Positions 12,640-23,907 of a stretch of 64,000 nt of DNA are shown here, piece after piece. Source of the stretch: Megascapheus bottae (Eukaryota > Chordata > Mammalia > Rodentia > Geomyidae). The stretch covers positions 31,910,001 through 31,974,000 of the forward strand of contig JANJXV010000013.1 of the NCBI GenBank assembly GCA_024803745.1. Direction: 5' to 3'. The position numbers and the translations under genes were made by a program. The notes beneath the pieces are model-generated. The model did not search any database. It saw only the letters and a list, made by a program, of their open reading frames with translations, and had not been told where the DNA came from. The number at the start of each line of letters is the position of its first letter. The stretch's first letter is position 1.

Positions 12640-13105
12640 CTTTCCCCTTCTCTTCCTTTTCCCCGTTTCCTTTCCCTCACCCTTTTCCTTTCCCATTCCC
12701 ATTCCTTTCTGTTCTTTTGTCTTACTTTTCACTTTCCTGCTTCCCCCTTCTCCCTACCTTACTCCTCTTATCCATCTTCTTCCCTTACATTCTTCTAGTC
12801 CCCCTACTACTTCTCTCCCTCTTCCTGCTCCTCCTCCTCCTCCTCCTCCCCCTCCTTCTCCTACTCGTTGTTGTTGTTGTTGTTGTTGTTGTTGTTCTTC
12901 TTCTTCTTCTTCTTCTTCTTCTTCTTCTTCTTCTTCTTCTTCTTCTTCTTCTTCTTCTTCTTCTTCTTCTTCTTCTCCTCCTCCTCCTCCTCCTCCTCCT
13001 CCTCCTCCTCCTCCTCCTCCTCCTCCTCCTCCTCCTCCTCCTTCTCTCTCTTGCTTTTCCTCCTCCTTCTTATTCTCCTTCTCCTTCTTTGTGTGACTTG
13101 GGTTG
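12640..13105. repeat. Polypyrimidine tract with compound triplet repeats
   Basis: About 460 bp almost purely C/T on the + strand. The core is 10 GTT units (12867-12896), about 26 CTT units (12897-12974) and about 22 TCC units (12976-13041), flanked by irregular C/T sequence. Long frames through it give polyleucine, polyvaline, polyphenylalanine or polyserine and are not genes. A homopurine-homopyrimidine tract of this kind can form triplex DNA. Confidence 0.97.
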
Positions 13106-13249
13106 GAAATTGATTCTCCTCCTAGTGAGCTATATCTTCAGCTATATCTTCTTTACTTTTTAGTTTATCTTTTAGACAGGGTCAAATGTTTGCTTGTAGA
13201 CAATCCCTTCACTTTTTCTTTCCCCTTAGGAATACAGGTAAGTCTGCTT

Positions 13250-13355
13250 CTTTTGTGACATAGGGTCTTGCTAACTTTTTTGACTGGGCTGTTTTGAAAT
13301 TGTTTTCCTATTATGCATAGCTGGAATTACAGGTGCATGCCACCCCACCAACCCC
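13250..13355 (-). mobile_element. Old B1-like monomer
   Basis: CATAGGGTCTTGCTAAC, then CATAGCTGGAATTACAGG and TGCATGCCACCCCACC is the reverse complement of a 7SL-derived monomer. A further decayed fragment may extend upstream to about 13165. Confidence 0.7.
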
Positions 13356-15578
13356 TACCTTTCTATCTTTGAAGTCATTAAAATGATTACACATTCATCT
13401 TACTATTCATATCATAAATGCTTTCCTATTTTTAAGAAACCAATATTACCACATTTTAATGTATCAAGAAAATATTTCTTGAGTTCAAAGTGCTTTGGTA
13501 ACTGTTCCCAAGGATTGTCTTTTCAATAGAATCTGAAAGCCGTTCAAACGACCTTATCTAATAGATATATCTTTATATAAAATTGTCTTCATTTTATAGA
13601 TGGTTAAGTCATTCTTAAGCTATTTTTGTTCTTAGGTATTAGAATTTACCAGCTCTCTATTTTTATGGGAAGGGAATGAAACAACCAAATGTGTGCATTT
13701 ATTTCCATAAAACATACAGAATACAATTTAATTGTTACAAACTATGAAATTTATCACCACACTTGTTCCATCCTTTAAATCTTCTGAAAAAAACATAAAT
13801 GATTGTGCAGAAAATTATTTTCTATTTGTGTTGCTTTAGCTTACAAATGTGTCTCTACCTGGAAGATAATGCCCTCAAAACATAAGCAAAAAATAATTGT
13901 GGCATCAGAAGGAACACAAACAACACACAAACACAGTAAATTGTTTGCTATGAGGTAGCTGTTTAATTTGTGGTATATAGGTGTGTATGTGAAATAAGAT
14001 TGTCAGTGAGATTTTATAATAACATACTATGGACATTTTTAGTGTGTCTGTGCCAATGTTAACTATTCTCATTGCTTTGTTCTTTATAAAATATAATAAA
14101 TATGTACATTAGATTTTTGTTGTTGAAACAAAACATTTGAGATCAACATTTGAATAAGGAAAAGTTTGTTTGTTCCACCATTTTAGAGGTTTCAATTTTA
14201 ATAGTTCCTTGGACCTAAGATAGCACAGTATCACATGGCAGGTGATCAAGGTTAATGAAGCCGTTCACCTCCTAGTGGTCTGCAGAGAAAGAGAGGCAGG
14301 AAGAGCAGTTGTTCCTAGCAACTCTTTCAAAAACAGTCTCTCAGACACTTGACTTTCTTTCACTGTGTTCCACTAGAGCACCTCCACCTCTGCATAGCAC
14401 ATAGATTGGAGAACATTGAAGGTAGAATGAGTATACTCTCCATTCTATTAGATATGACAAAGATTTTTACAAAGTTAAGAAGAATAAAGGAAGTGATAGG
14501 TCTAGGGAGGGATGGGGGGAAATGTTAAAAGGGTTGACATTAATCAAGATTTATTATATTAATACACTGCTTTGTTAAGTGCCAACTCCTAACTACATAT
14601 TGGTAATTTAAAAATAAAAAGAAACAATCAAAAAGGAAAGAAAGAAATGGATATTCATAATACTGTAAAACCCAAGAAATTAATGTGTTTTGGGGGACTA
14701 GAAATTTTCAATATTCTGTTTTCCTCTTAGTACTTTGAACTTTAATATACTCTACCAGATTGTATTTTGATCCTCAGTAAATGTAGTGTAGCCAGCCTTT
14801 TAATAATCCTGATGTCATTTTCAAAGGAAATATATCAGAAATAAGAAATCTAATTTTAGCTTTGTTTAAGGCAGCAGAATATGTTGAAATACCAAAAGCA
14901 ATGATTAGTTTTAGTTAAAAAATATTTCAGAAAACTTCAGTGTGAAAAGTGAAAAAAATGTGATTTGTACTATGTAGTCAAGAAGGAGCGACTCATCATT
15001 TTTGGGTGTGATAATGAGGAAAGAAATATTCATGTGGGTGTTTGATGATTAATTAGTTGATGTGTGTAAAATGCTTGAAAGAAAAAAATGCATGGCATAA
15101 ATTCTAAATATTATTATTTTAGTCCCAGAATTCTGTCAGGATTCATGGCTGCTTTCCCATGTGCCTATCTTTCTGCACCTGTTTCCAGGACTTCTTTCCA
15201 CAGCAGCACAGATTTTGCTGTCATTTGAAATCTGTTCCAAATTTTTTCTCTCATAAGTCTCTCTACATGCTGTTAGATTTAACTTTATAGGTCTTTTTGA
15301 ATAGAATATCATTTTATGAAACTCTGGGTGTAGAACATATGTAATCAAATATAGTTTTACAAATTCAATTATTTAGGTAAAATAATTTTGCCTACATAAA
15401 CTTTCAGGAATTAATTGCCCCAAATAGTTTATACCCTAAAACTTAATATTCTTTGTTTTTACTTCTTAAATTTAGTGAGCTCTTCTCATCTTCATTATTA
15501 ATTTGTCAATGTCGGTTTCTATTTACTTGAAGATGCTGTCCTTATAAAAGTAGGAATTTCAATTTGACATTCACTACA
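13356..15578. other. Intronic sequence without recognised genes
   Basis: No exon recognised. A decayed interspersed repeat may lie at about 14160-14300. The minus frame at 15136-15348 has no recognisable similarity. Confidence 0.5.
14160..14300. repeat. Possible ancient repeat, family not assigned
   Basis: TTTAGAGGTTTCAATTTTAA, then CACATGGCAGGTGATCAA and GAGAAAGAGAGGCAGGAAG have the layout of a common mammalian repeat with GGCTCACAGTTTCAGAGG-like text. 24178-24480 looks related. Confidence 0.3.
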
Positions 15579-15597
15579 CCTATTTTTTTATTCTTTT

Positions 15598-15728
15598 TTT
15601 TTGGTTTTAGTTAAGTTTTTATTTTTTATAGTAATTAGTAAAAGGGTTACATGATATTTGCTGGATAGAAGGTGCATTAATTCACATACATTGATACCCT
15701 TGCACATGTCTTGGTACCCATTTCCCTC
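15598..15728 (-). mobile_element. LINE-1 3'-UTR insertion, 131 bp
   Basis: Only the last part of a type-I L1 3'UTR is present, from the poly(A) side to TACCCATTTCCCTC. An exact 19-bp target duplication (CCTATTTTTTTATTCTTTT) sits at 15579-15597 and 15729-15747, so this is a complete, extremely 5'-truncated insertion. Confidence 0.93.
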
Positions 15729-16012
15729 CCTATTTTTTTATTCTTTTGAGAAAGAATTTTAATTTTAATACAGCTGGTAAATTATAATTTGTTTCTTTGA
15801 GGATTTTTTTAAACCCACCAATCCAAATTTTCTTACTTTTAAATTAGTGAATTAAATTTATTTTAAAAAATAAATGGGAATTTTAGAGGTAATTATCATT
15901 CAAAATAAAATGCAAATCTGTATTATTATGTATCTATAATACTTTGTTAATTTATTACATTCACATTTATACCTTACCTCAGCATTGTATCTTTTTTTCC
16001 ATTCTTTTTTTT

Positions 16013-16744
16013 TAAGAATTTATTAATGTTGATTTTTTGTCATATTTTAAATGACAGGTTTAACAAACAGGTGGTTCAAGAAGGGAATCTATTTACAATC
16101 ACTGGGACTTGGTATTTAGAATTTAATCAAAATTAGGCTAAGGGTTTGTATGTCATAGAACATATTAATTTATGAAATAAAACATTATGTCTATGGAGCC
16201 ATAGGTTTTTATGTCTCTATAGTTATGTTTATATTTCCATTACCATGTCCATAGCATTGGGTATGCAGATATTGAGTCCTTGATCTTGTACTCTTTGGAT
16301 TTAATAGCCACATATTAAGGATACCATGCGCCTTTTGTTCCTTAGGTCTTGACTTGTCTCTCTAAACATGATTCGCCTAGATTCATCCACTTCCCTGTGA
16401 ATGCCATTATTTTATCTTGTCTGTTGGTTATGTAGAATTCCATTGTGTATATATACCACATTTTCTGTATTCATTCATCTGCAGTAGGGCATCTGGATTG
16501 TTTCCATCGCCTGGCTATTGTGACTAGTGCAGAGATGAACATAGCTGAGTAGGTATCCTTATCATATCTTGGGTTATGATGTTCAGGGTAGATGCCCAGA
16601 AATAGTATGGTGGGATTGTAGGGAAGGTCTATTTTCAGTTATTTAAGAAACCTCCACACTGCTTTCCAGAGTGGCTGAACTAGTTTACAATCCCACCAGC
16701 AGTGTAGTGGGGTTCCTTTTTCTCCACAACCCCACCAGCAACTG
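16013..16744 (-). mobile_element. LINE-1 type II, ORF2 C-terminus plus 3'UTR
   Basis: Minus-strand L1 with a 3'UTR starting AAGAATTTATTAATG on the + strand. It continues into ORF2 C-terminal sequence (GAATTCCATTGTGTATATAT, the MEFY region) and breaks off at CCCCACCAGCAACTGG. The frame is broken by stops. Confidence 0.9.
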
Positions 16745-16766
16745 GTGTAAAACTAAATTATGAATT

Positions 16767-16952
16767 TATTATGATTTTTTGCTAATCCTGGGGCTTGAAT
16801 TCAGGGCCTGAGTGCTGTCCTTGGCCTTTCTCAAGACTAGAGCTCTCTCACTTGAGCCATAGCACCACTTCTGGCTTTTTTTATGTATGTGGTACTGAGG
16901 AATTGAACCTGGGTCTTCATGCTTGCTAGACACTTTAGGCCAAATTCCTGGC
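16767..16952 (-). mobile_element. IDL-Geo SINE
   Basis: Minus copy lacking part of the head (GCTTGCTAGACACTTTAGGC). The target duplication is CTAAATTATGAATT (16753-16766) and CTAAATTACGAATT (16953-16966). It landed just beyond the 5' end of the preceding L1. Confidence 0.92.
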
Positions 16953-17302
16953 CTAAATTACGAATTATTAATGTGAACAAAACAATAACTTAAACATAAA
17001 AGGAGTTTATAAGTTAATGTTATTATGATCTGATCACTTTCCTGGGAAGTCAAAAGACAGAAGAAATACTTCTTTTACTCCCAAAGTCTACAATGAACTA
17101 GAACCTCTTTTTTTATTTTAGAATTGATATTCTAAAATGTATTTATTGAAAACTTGTTAGTTCATCTTTTAAAGAAAGTGAGCTGACATTGTGACTATAG
17201 CATATAAACTTATCTCCACATTTAGCTATGTAGAGGTTCTTTTTGTTTGAAAAATTAGCTATTAATATCTACATGGTTTTAACGTTTTTAAAAAAATATT
17301 TT

Positions 17303-17371
17303 TAGTAGTAGAGATCCAATGGGGATATATAAGGTAAGAAGGTCTTTTACCATTGAGCTACATCCTTCTTT
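17303..17371 (-). mobile_element. Old ID-like monomer
   Basis: GTAGAGATCCAATGGGGATA, then GGTCTTTTACCATTGAGCTA and CATCCTTC matches a decayed ID head in reverse complement. Confidence 0.6.
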
Positions 17372-17392
17372 ATATGTTTTTTAATGAAAAGA

Positions 17393-17462
17393 TTAATATT
17401 TTAATTGACTAATCATAATTGCATGAACTAATGTAATTATGATTAATCAATTAAAATATTAA
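17393..17462. repeat. Near-perfect inverted repeat (hairpin)
   Basis: Arms at 17393-17420 and 17435-17462 (28 nt each) are reverse complements apart from one mismatch (C at 17409). They surround a 14-nt loop, GCATGAACTAATGT. The arms begin TTAATATTTTAATTGA. It lies between an ID-like fragment and an old L1, and neither explains it. Confidence 0.95.
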
Positions 17463-17464
17463 AT

Positions 17465-18500
17465 CCCCCCAAAACAAATCCTCAAAAACACAACCACCAC
17501 ATTAACAAGTTGGCTAAAGACTTAGACTTCTCTGAAGTGGAAATTAGACTGGCCAATAGACACATGAAGAAATGCTAAACATTTCTGTCCACAAATGGGA
17601 TGCAAATCAAAAGAACATTAAGATTCCTCATTAATTCAGTTAGAATGGCCATTATTTAAAAAATGTAATAAATATGATGGTGGCAGGGATGTGGCCAAAA
17701 GGGAGTGCTATTAAACTGATGGAGTGTAAACTTGTTCACCTACTGTGGAAGACAGTATGGAGGTTCCTCAAGAGACTTAAATATAGAGCTCCCCTATGAC
17801 CCAGCAATCTCAGTCCTGGGCATTTTCCTAAATGACCACAAACAGACCATAGTAAAGCAGTCAGTACAACTGTGTTCATTGCAGCATTATTTAACCATGT
17901 CTAAGATTTGAAACTACCCCAGATGCCTCTCAGTAGATAAGTAGATGAATAAGTTGTGATATATATATATATATATATGCACACACATACACACACAATA
18001 GGGTTCTATGCCTCTATCAAAAAGAATGATATTGCCCCATTTGTAAGATAATGGAAAGACCTGGAAAAAATTAAGTGAAGTAAATCAGGCCCAAAAAAAT
18101 ATAGGCTGCATCGTTTCCCTCATTTGAAATAACTAGCATATGACTATGATATTCTTAACAGGGGATAACAATAGCCCATCGCTAAGTGCATAGGAGCATA
18201 TCAAAATGAACCCTAAGAATTAGAAATAAGAAGTTATTATTATGTTCTCTATATATGTTACTTCTATATTTTTCTGTCTGTTTTAGTTTTCTGTACTTTT
18301 TCTCTCCTATATAAGCTCATCTGTTCAAAGAAAGGAAAGGGAATAACGGAGATAAAACATTAAAAAATAAAAGGATGAACTAATCCAACAATGATAACCA
18401 TAAGACACTGTGTTGGAAGTGAACTCTACATTTGGGGCGGGAAAGGAGAGAAGTGGAGAGTGGTAAATGCGAGAAAATGAGAGAGGGGCTTCTTTTTTTT
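17465..18500 (+). mobile_element. Old LINE-1 ORF2 C-terminus plus 3'UTR
   Basis: Plus-strand sequence matches L1 ORF2 C-terminal text in order: GAAATTAGACTGGCCAATAG, CCCCTATGACCCAGCAATCT, CATTGCAGCATTATTTAACC, GGAAAGACCTGG. An A-rich 3'UTR follows. It has many stops and indels, so it is older than the type I copies. The 3' limit is uncertain (18376 or about 18500). Confidence 0.85.
17958..17998. repeat. (TA)n(CA)n microsatellite inside old L1
   Basis: About 11 TA units followed by interrupted CA units, expanded within the L1 ORF2 remnant. Confidence 0.85.
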
Positions 18501-19213
18501 TTTTTAATCTTAAAGAAGAATGCCTGATTTTCCCATGTGGAAAGTAGCAGTCGGACTACTCAAAATCAAATGGAAGTACGTCCCCATGATCTTATACTCC
18601 TGGATATGATCATGAATCACCTTAAATGTAGCATCTTTAATATTAATTTTAGCATATTTTGTAGTCTTCTATTGTGCCAGCTGACCTAGAATCTATGTCT
18701 GACTAATCTCCAGAAAGGGAATTTCCTATCTTATAAATCCATCGAAAGGAAGAGGAGTCATATTCCACTAGTCCTTATATAAACTTCCAACCTTTATTCA
18801 CTTTGTTCAGTCTCTTCCTATATTCTAAGGAAAGCTGAGACCTACTTTGCTTTTCTTGGCTGTTTTTTACAAGGTGTTTTGTATGTAAGATCTTTTCTAT
18901 TTCTGGATAATTGTTTATATCTCTCATATTTGTCCATGCTGGTTTACATCTTATTAAATTTCTTCCTGTGACTTCTTAAGTGGCAACAGGTAATTTCAAT
19001 ACTAAGAGGCGGTATTTTTCACAAGGGAAAATGTATGTGAAAAGCTTTGTCAAATGTACTTACATAGATTTTCTTTTTTTAAACAAAACATAACTGGAAA
19101 ATGACATAAAACATACTTCTTTATTGTACAATAAAAATCCTCTTGCTACCATTTCTTGGAGTTCATTTCAATAAGTATCATTTTAGATGATAATTCTCCT
19201 TGGCTACTTCTTT

Positions 19214-19458
19214 TTTCTTCTTCTTTTGTTGTTGATCCTGGGACTTGAACTCTTGGACTGGGTGCTGTCCCTGTGCTCTTCAGCTTAAGGCTAACGCTCT
19301 ATCACTTGAGCCACAGCACCACTTCTGGTTTTCTGGTGGCTAATTGTAGATAAGACTCTCAGACTTTCATGCCTGGGCAGATTTTTAACCACAATCCTCA
19401 GATCTCAGCCTCCAGAGTAGCTAGGATTACAGATAGATATGAGCCCCTGGCACCCAGC
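19214..19458 (-). mobile_element. B1-Geo dimeric SINE
   Basis: Full-length minus copy ending GAGCCCCTGGCACCCAG. The imperfect target duplication is CCTTGGCTACTTCTTT (19198-19213) and CCTTGGTTAATTCTTT (19459-19474). Confidence 0.93.
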
Positions 19459-20491
19459 CCTTGGTTAATTCTTTACATTCTATTTTACATTTTATTGTCT
19501 CAGTAGCCCAGTGAATATTAAATCAGCCCTTTTGAGATGAAAAGACTGTTGCAGAGGTGGATAAGTTGTTTTAATCATTGTCTCAGATATTGTTAGGTAC
19601 TATAAATCAATATTAAATCTATATTAACAGATATTAAATTTTACATTGAGTTGCACACAGTTCTGGAATTTTGATTGTCTTAATATGTTGAGACTGTGTA
19701 GTCACAAACATTTCTTCTCAAAAATAGATAAATAGAAAAAGCAAATATGGGGATATGAAAAAAATGCAGTACCTGAGAAAACAAGAGCTTTGAAGACAAT
19801 ATCTCTCATTTTCCATATTTGTAGATATAGCTATATTTATACACCTATATGTATATCTATTTATATATATGTTTATATATGCATATTTTTATTTTTAATT
19901 TTAGTTTGGTTGTGAAGAACTCTGCCTTTCTCTAAACATGTCTTACAAGGAGAATTGACACTCAGTAATTGGTTATCAGTTGCATCCTTACAATTTATTT
20001 TAACCTTATTTTTTTTTATTGAACTTCAATGTCAAGATGAAGGATATGTATGTAGCTTCATTGTAGAGTTACTCATTTTCCCATTTTCAAGGCCATGATA
20101 ATTAGAAAGAAGTCACTATGTGCAGTGCCTGCACAGGAGTGAGAAATCACATTTCCCCCTCAGGAATGCAATGGACCAGTCTCATTTCCCTTACAGGATT
20201 GGGGTATTTTACATAAATCATTTGGCATTCTTCCTTAGTGTCTTTTTCTCAAGCTGGCTCTCAGAGTCTGCCCTCTACCACTTGAGCCATATCTTGTGGA
20301 TTTTGAATCATTGTTAGCAATGATTTTTCACACTAGTTTTTTTTTAATTTAAATTTTGCCTAATTTTTGTTCCTATTTTTGAATATTAAATATCTTGAAC
20401 TTACTGTAATATTCAAACTAATTCATAATATATAGTGTTGATAATACTCATTTCAGACTACTTTATGTAAGATCTCAACTATGAACCCTGA

Positions 20492-20540
20492 GATATATAT
20501 GTATACATATCTATATATACATATAGATATGTATATATAC
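20492..20540. repeat. AT-rich palindromic simple sequence
   Basis: ATATATGTATACATATCTAT and its approximate reverse complement (ATAGATATGTATATATAC) flank a short centre. It is a self-complementary (TA)/(CATA) tract. Confidence 0.75.
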
Positions 20541-20769
20541 CTCTGAATTAAAGACTTACTTGGAATTTATTTAACAATTGTTTTACAATTTATTATTTAT
20601 TTAACAATCATTTAATAGTTTATTTAACAATTTTAACATTTTATACAACTTTTTTTTATTTTTAAATCCACACCTCTTGTCATAGTTAAGTATGGCCACC
20701 TAATTGCTGTAGCCCTTCAAATCATGATCTGTTTTACTTCTTTCATCTAAAAAGACCTCTCTCTTATTG

Positions 20770-20865
20770 CAGAACTCCAGTGTCTGAGTTGGAATCCTGG
20801 TTCTAGCTGTGCTTTGGAAATCGTTACTCTACATTTCAGTTTCTTTATCTGCAAAATTAGCATAG
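20770..20865 (+). mobile_element. MIR element, partial
   Basis: GAGTTGGAATCCTGGTTCTA, then CATTTCAGTTTCTTTATCTG and CAAAATTAGCATAGGG follow MIR core order. The 3' end runs into a (TA)n tract at 20866-20886. Confidence 0.7.
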
Positions 20866-20900
20866 GGATATATATATATATATATGTTTATTTATTTATT

Positions 20901-21128
20901 TTTCTTGGTTGTGGGGCTTTAACTCTGGACGTAGGTGCTGTCCCTGAGCTCTTTAGCTGAAGGCTACTGCTCTACCACTTGATTCACAGAGCCATTTCCT
21001 GTTTTCTGGTGGTTAATTGGAGATGAGTCTCATGGACTTTAGTGTCCACACTGGCTTTGAACTGCAATCTTCAGATCTTAACTTCCTGAGAAGGTTAGGA
21101 TTATAGGTGTGAGACAATGGTGCCAGGT
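20901..21128 (-). mobile_element. B1-Geo dimeric SINE
   Basis: Full-length minus copy: GGTTGTGGGGCTTTAACTCT at the Geo end, GTGAGACAATGGTGCCAGG at the 5' end. Moderately diverged. Confidence 0.9.
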
Positions 21129-21232
21129 TTGTAATTGTTAAATCAATTAATTGCTAAAAATCAGTTAATATTAGAAGATGTTTTAGGATACTGTCTAAAT
21201 AAAAGATTTATTAGCTATAAATTATAATTATT

Positions 21233-21421
21233 GGCCAGGAGTTTGACCTAGCGGTAAAGTGCTTGTCTAGCATGGATGAAAACCCGGGTTCAATTCCTTG
21301 GTACAACATACATAGAAAAAAAGCCGGAAGTGGTGCTGGGGCTCAAGTGGTAGAGCTCCAGCCTTGAAAAAGCCCAAGGACAGTCCTCAGGCCCAGCGCT
21401 CAAGCCCTGGACTGGCAAAAA
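21233..21421 (+). mobile_element. IDL-Geo SINE
   Basis: Plus copy with intact B box (GGGTTCAATTCC) and Geo end CTGGACTGGCAAAAA. The flanking TATAATTATT occurs on both sides as a short target duplication. Confidence 0.93.
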
Positions 21422-22129
21422 TATAATTATTAAACAATTACTAATACAAATAATAGATATATATTAATGGATATTAAACTTTATAGCAACAGGTATTAAA
21501 TTATTGATATAATGTTATCGTTAATTGTTAAAGTTATAATCAGTAGATTATGATGATCATTCATTATTCTACATTAGAAAATTTTATTAACTGTAATTAT
21601 ACATCACATAATTTGCAATCTTAGAAGGTAATATATATGTGTTCATGTATATATACATAGCATGCAATAATAGTCTTAGCAGCCAAGTATATTTGGCTAA
21701 TCTGCCAGTCATTAGCTACATGACCTTGAGTAGTTAATGTAAACATGTTGAAAGTCAACTACCTGACATTTGACATAAGAAAACTGAATACTGTCTATTT
21801 CTTATAAAAATAAGAATCCGTAGAAAAGAACAATGTAGAAAACTGGTGCAGAAAATACATTAACTAAATGTCAGTGTTTATCTTTTTAAAGTGGACAGTT
21901 TTACAATGATCATCAGATATTACTTTTAAAATATTTTCAAAATTCACGAAACATGAATTTGATGAACTATTTACCTTTTATACATATAATAATTCATAGT
22001 TGGACTTTCTAGGCAGAATGTTATGCTAATACAAGTTTTGTAGTTACTTCCTTGTTTGTTGATACCAATTTCTACACTTATGCATACATACATTATGTCA
22101 CCCCCTGTCATTTTGTAATTATTTATTTT

Positions 22130-22416
22130 TTCAGTTCCTTCCTCTCTTTGCCTTGCACCTCTCTTCTCTTCTCCATCCCTCTCTTCCTTTTCTCTCATGT
22201 CCTCTTTTCCTTCTTTCCTCCCTCTGCCCTTTTATCTCCCTTTCTGCCTTCCTTCCTTCTTCCCTCCCATCTTTCCTTTATTATTCCTTCCTTTTCCCTA
22301 CTCCTTCTTCCTTATCTCTCCTCTCCCTTCCTTCTTTTCTATCCTTACTTCCCCCTGTTTTTTCCTTCCCTCCTTCCTTCTCTCTCCCGTTGTCTTCATT
22401 TTCGCTTTTCTTTTCT
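22130..22416. repeat. Polypyrimidine tract
   Basis: Irregular C/T-rich run (TTCC, TCTC and CCCTC motifs) with few purines. Overlapping frames rich in Ser, Leu, Phe and Pro are artefacts. It abuts an ID-like remnant at 22425-22467. Confidence 0.95.
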
Positions 22417-22424
22417 AATTCCTA

Positions 22425-22467
22425 TATTGGCAAGTTCTTTACCACTGAGCTATACTTCCATCTCTAA
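22425..22467 (-). mobile_element. ID-like fragment
   Basis: GGCAAGTTCTTTACCACTGA followed by GCTATACTTCCATCTC is the reverse complement of the A-box part of an ID head. Confidence 0.5.
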
Positions 22468-23404
22468 TTTTTAGTTTAAACTATTTACTATATCTTTAAA
22501 GAAATCAGATATTGTATTGTAAATATAATTTCCATCAGTGAATAGGGTCCTCTATTACAAAATTTAGCATAGTTAATTTTTTAGAATCTTTGGCTTAAAA
22601 TAAAATAAAAATGCTGGCTTCTACAAAGCGGATTGAAAGAAGTGTATTTAATTTGAAACATTTGTTGGCAAAGCAGATGTTTCATTTGAGACAAGTGTTT
22701 CAGCTTGTGTGAAGAATCTAAGTAAAATGTTTTCTGTGTATGCTAAAAGCTGTATTTAATATGAAATATGGCAATGTAGGCCCAACATTTTGGTTATATG
22801 TATTAGGTATGAAGAATGATTTGCCTGTGAAAAATCATAACACAGAAACCTGGGAATTGTAGAATTTTACTGCTCCATTTACATAAGATGAATTAGGAAG
22901 TTGTTTTGAAGTTGGATGTTTTATTGGTTATTAATATTCATTGATTTTTTTCTCCCATTATGATAAAGTGATGGGGTCTGTTGGAGTTTAGATCTCCTTC
23001 ATTCCCTTTAGATCTCAAATATGAAATCCTGAAGATTCATATAATGTAGCTTGATTTTGGATGGCTGAGTGGATTGATGGAGATGGATTAAAAACAAAAA
23101 ATTGGCTAGATACCATTATATAAGTTTGTATTTTCATTCAGTTCATTGGTAGTTCATTTTTATTACAATATCATATAGATTATTTAATCATTTTTTGTCC
23201 TCTGTTGATTGGCTTTTTTTTCGAGAGTTTTTAAATAGTAAATAGAGCTGATATGAACCTACTCATACATATTTTTGGAATGTTCATGTGTCTTCCCAAG
23301 TTATACCTGACTATCATTATTGAGTCAGATGGAGCCAAACAGTGCTATTGGTGGATGATTTAGTGTGCTTATGCTTTCTTCAGCTGTATATAAGAGTGTA
23401 AATT

Positions 23405-23455
23405 GGCCAGGTGCCCGTGGCTCATGCCTGTAATGTTAGCTACTCAGGAGACCAC
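23405..23455 (+). mobile_element. B1-Geo 5' fragment
   Basis: GGCCAGGTGCCCGTGGCTCA followed by TGCCTGTAATGTTAGCTACT is the 5' end of the left monomer only. It is cut off before the next, oppositely oriented SINE. Confidence 0.8.
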
Positions 23456-23478
23456 ATGATTTACAGGTATGTATGTCC

Positions 23479-23694
23479 TTTTTTTTTTTTTTGCCAATCA
23501 TAAGCTTGAACTCAGGGCCTGAACTCTATCCCTGAGCCTTTCTGTGCTTAAGTCTAGTGCTCTACCACTTGAGCCACAGCATCACTTGGAGCTTTTTCTA
23601 TGTATATGGTACTGAGGAATGAACCCAGGGCTTCATGCATGTTTGGCAAGTACTCCCTCTACCACTAAGCTACCTTCCCAGCCCCAGTCTATTT
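23479..23694 (-). mobile_element. IDL-Geo SINE
   Basis: Full-length minus copy starting at a T14 run and GCCAATCATAAGCTTG, ending CTACCTTCCCAGCCCC. It sits between two B1-type fragments of opposite orientation. Confidence 0.9.
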
Positions 23695-23695
23695 A

Positions 23696-23778
23696 GGCTG
23701 GCTGTAATCTGAGATCCTCAAATTTCACCCTCCTGAGTATCTAATATTATATTGAGGAATCACCAGTGCTTAGCTGCT
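23696..23778 (-). mobile_element. B1-like left-monomer fragment
   Basis: GGCTGGCTGTAATCTGAGAT, then CACCCTCCTGAGTATCTAAT and CACCAGTGCTTAGC is the reverse complement of the B1-Geo left monomer, without a Geo half. Confidence 0.7.
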
Positions 23779-23907
23779 TATTTTGTTTTATAGAACTTGA
23801 AAATGGTCTAAGGGCTAGAATAAATAATGATTTCCAAAGTTACGGATAATTAATTTGTAATATAAAGATATTGTCCAACATATGTGAATGTGTTAGTTTC
23901 TTTTCTT

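Noticed and set aside
12609..13163. 184-codon frame with a long polyleucine/polyvaline run, plus overlapping polyphenylalanine/polyserine frames
   Set aside because: They are translations of the GTT/CTT/TCC microsatellite in different frames and carry no coding signal.
22052..22474. Overlapping frames rich in Ser, Phe, Leu and Pro
   Set aside because: Translation of an irregular polypyrimidine tract.
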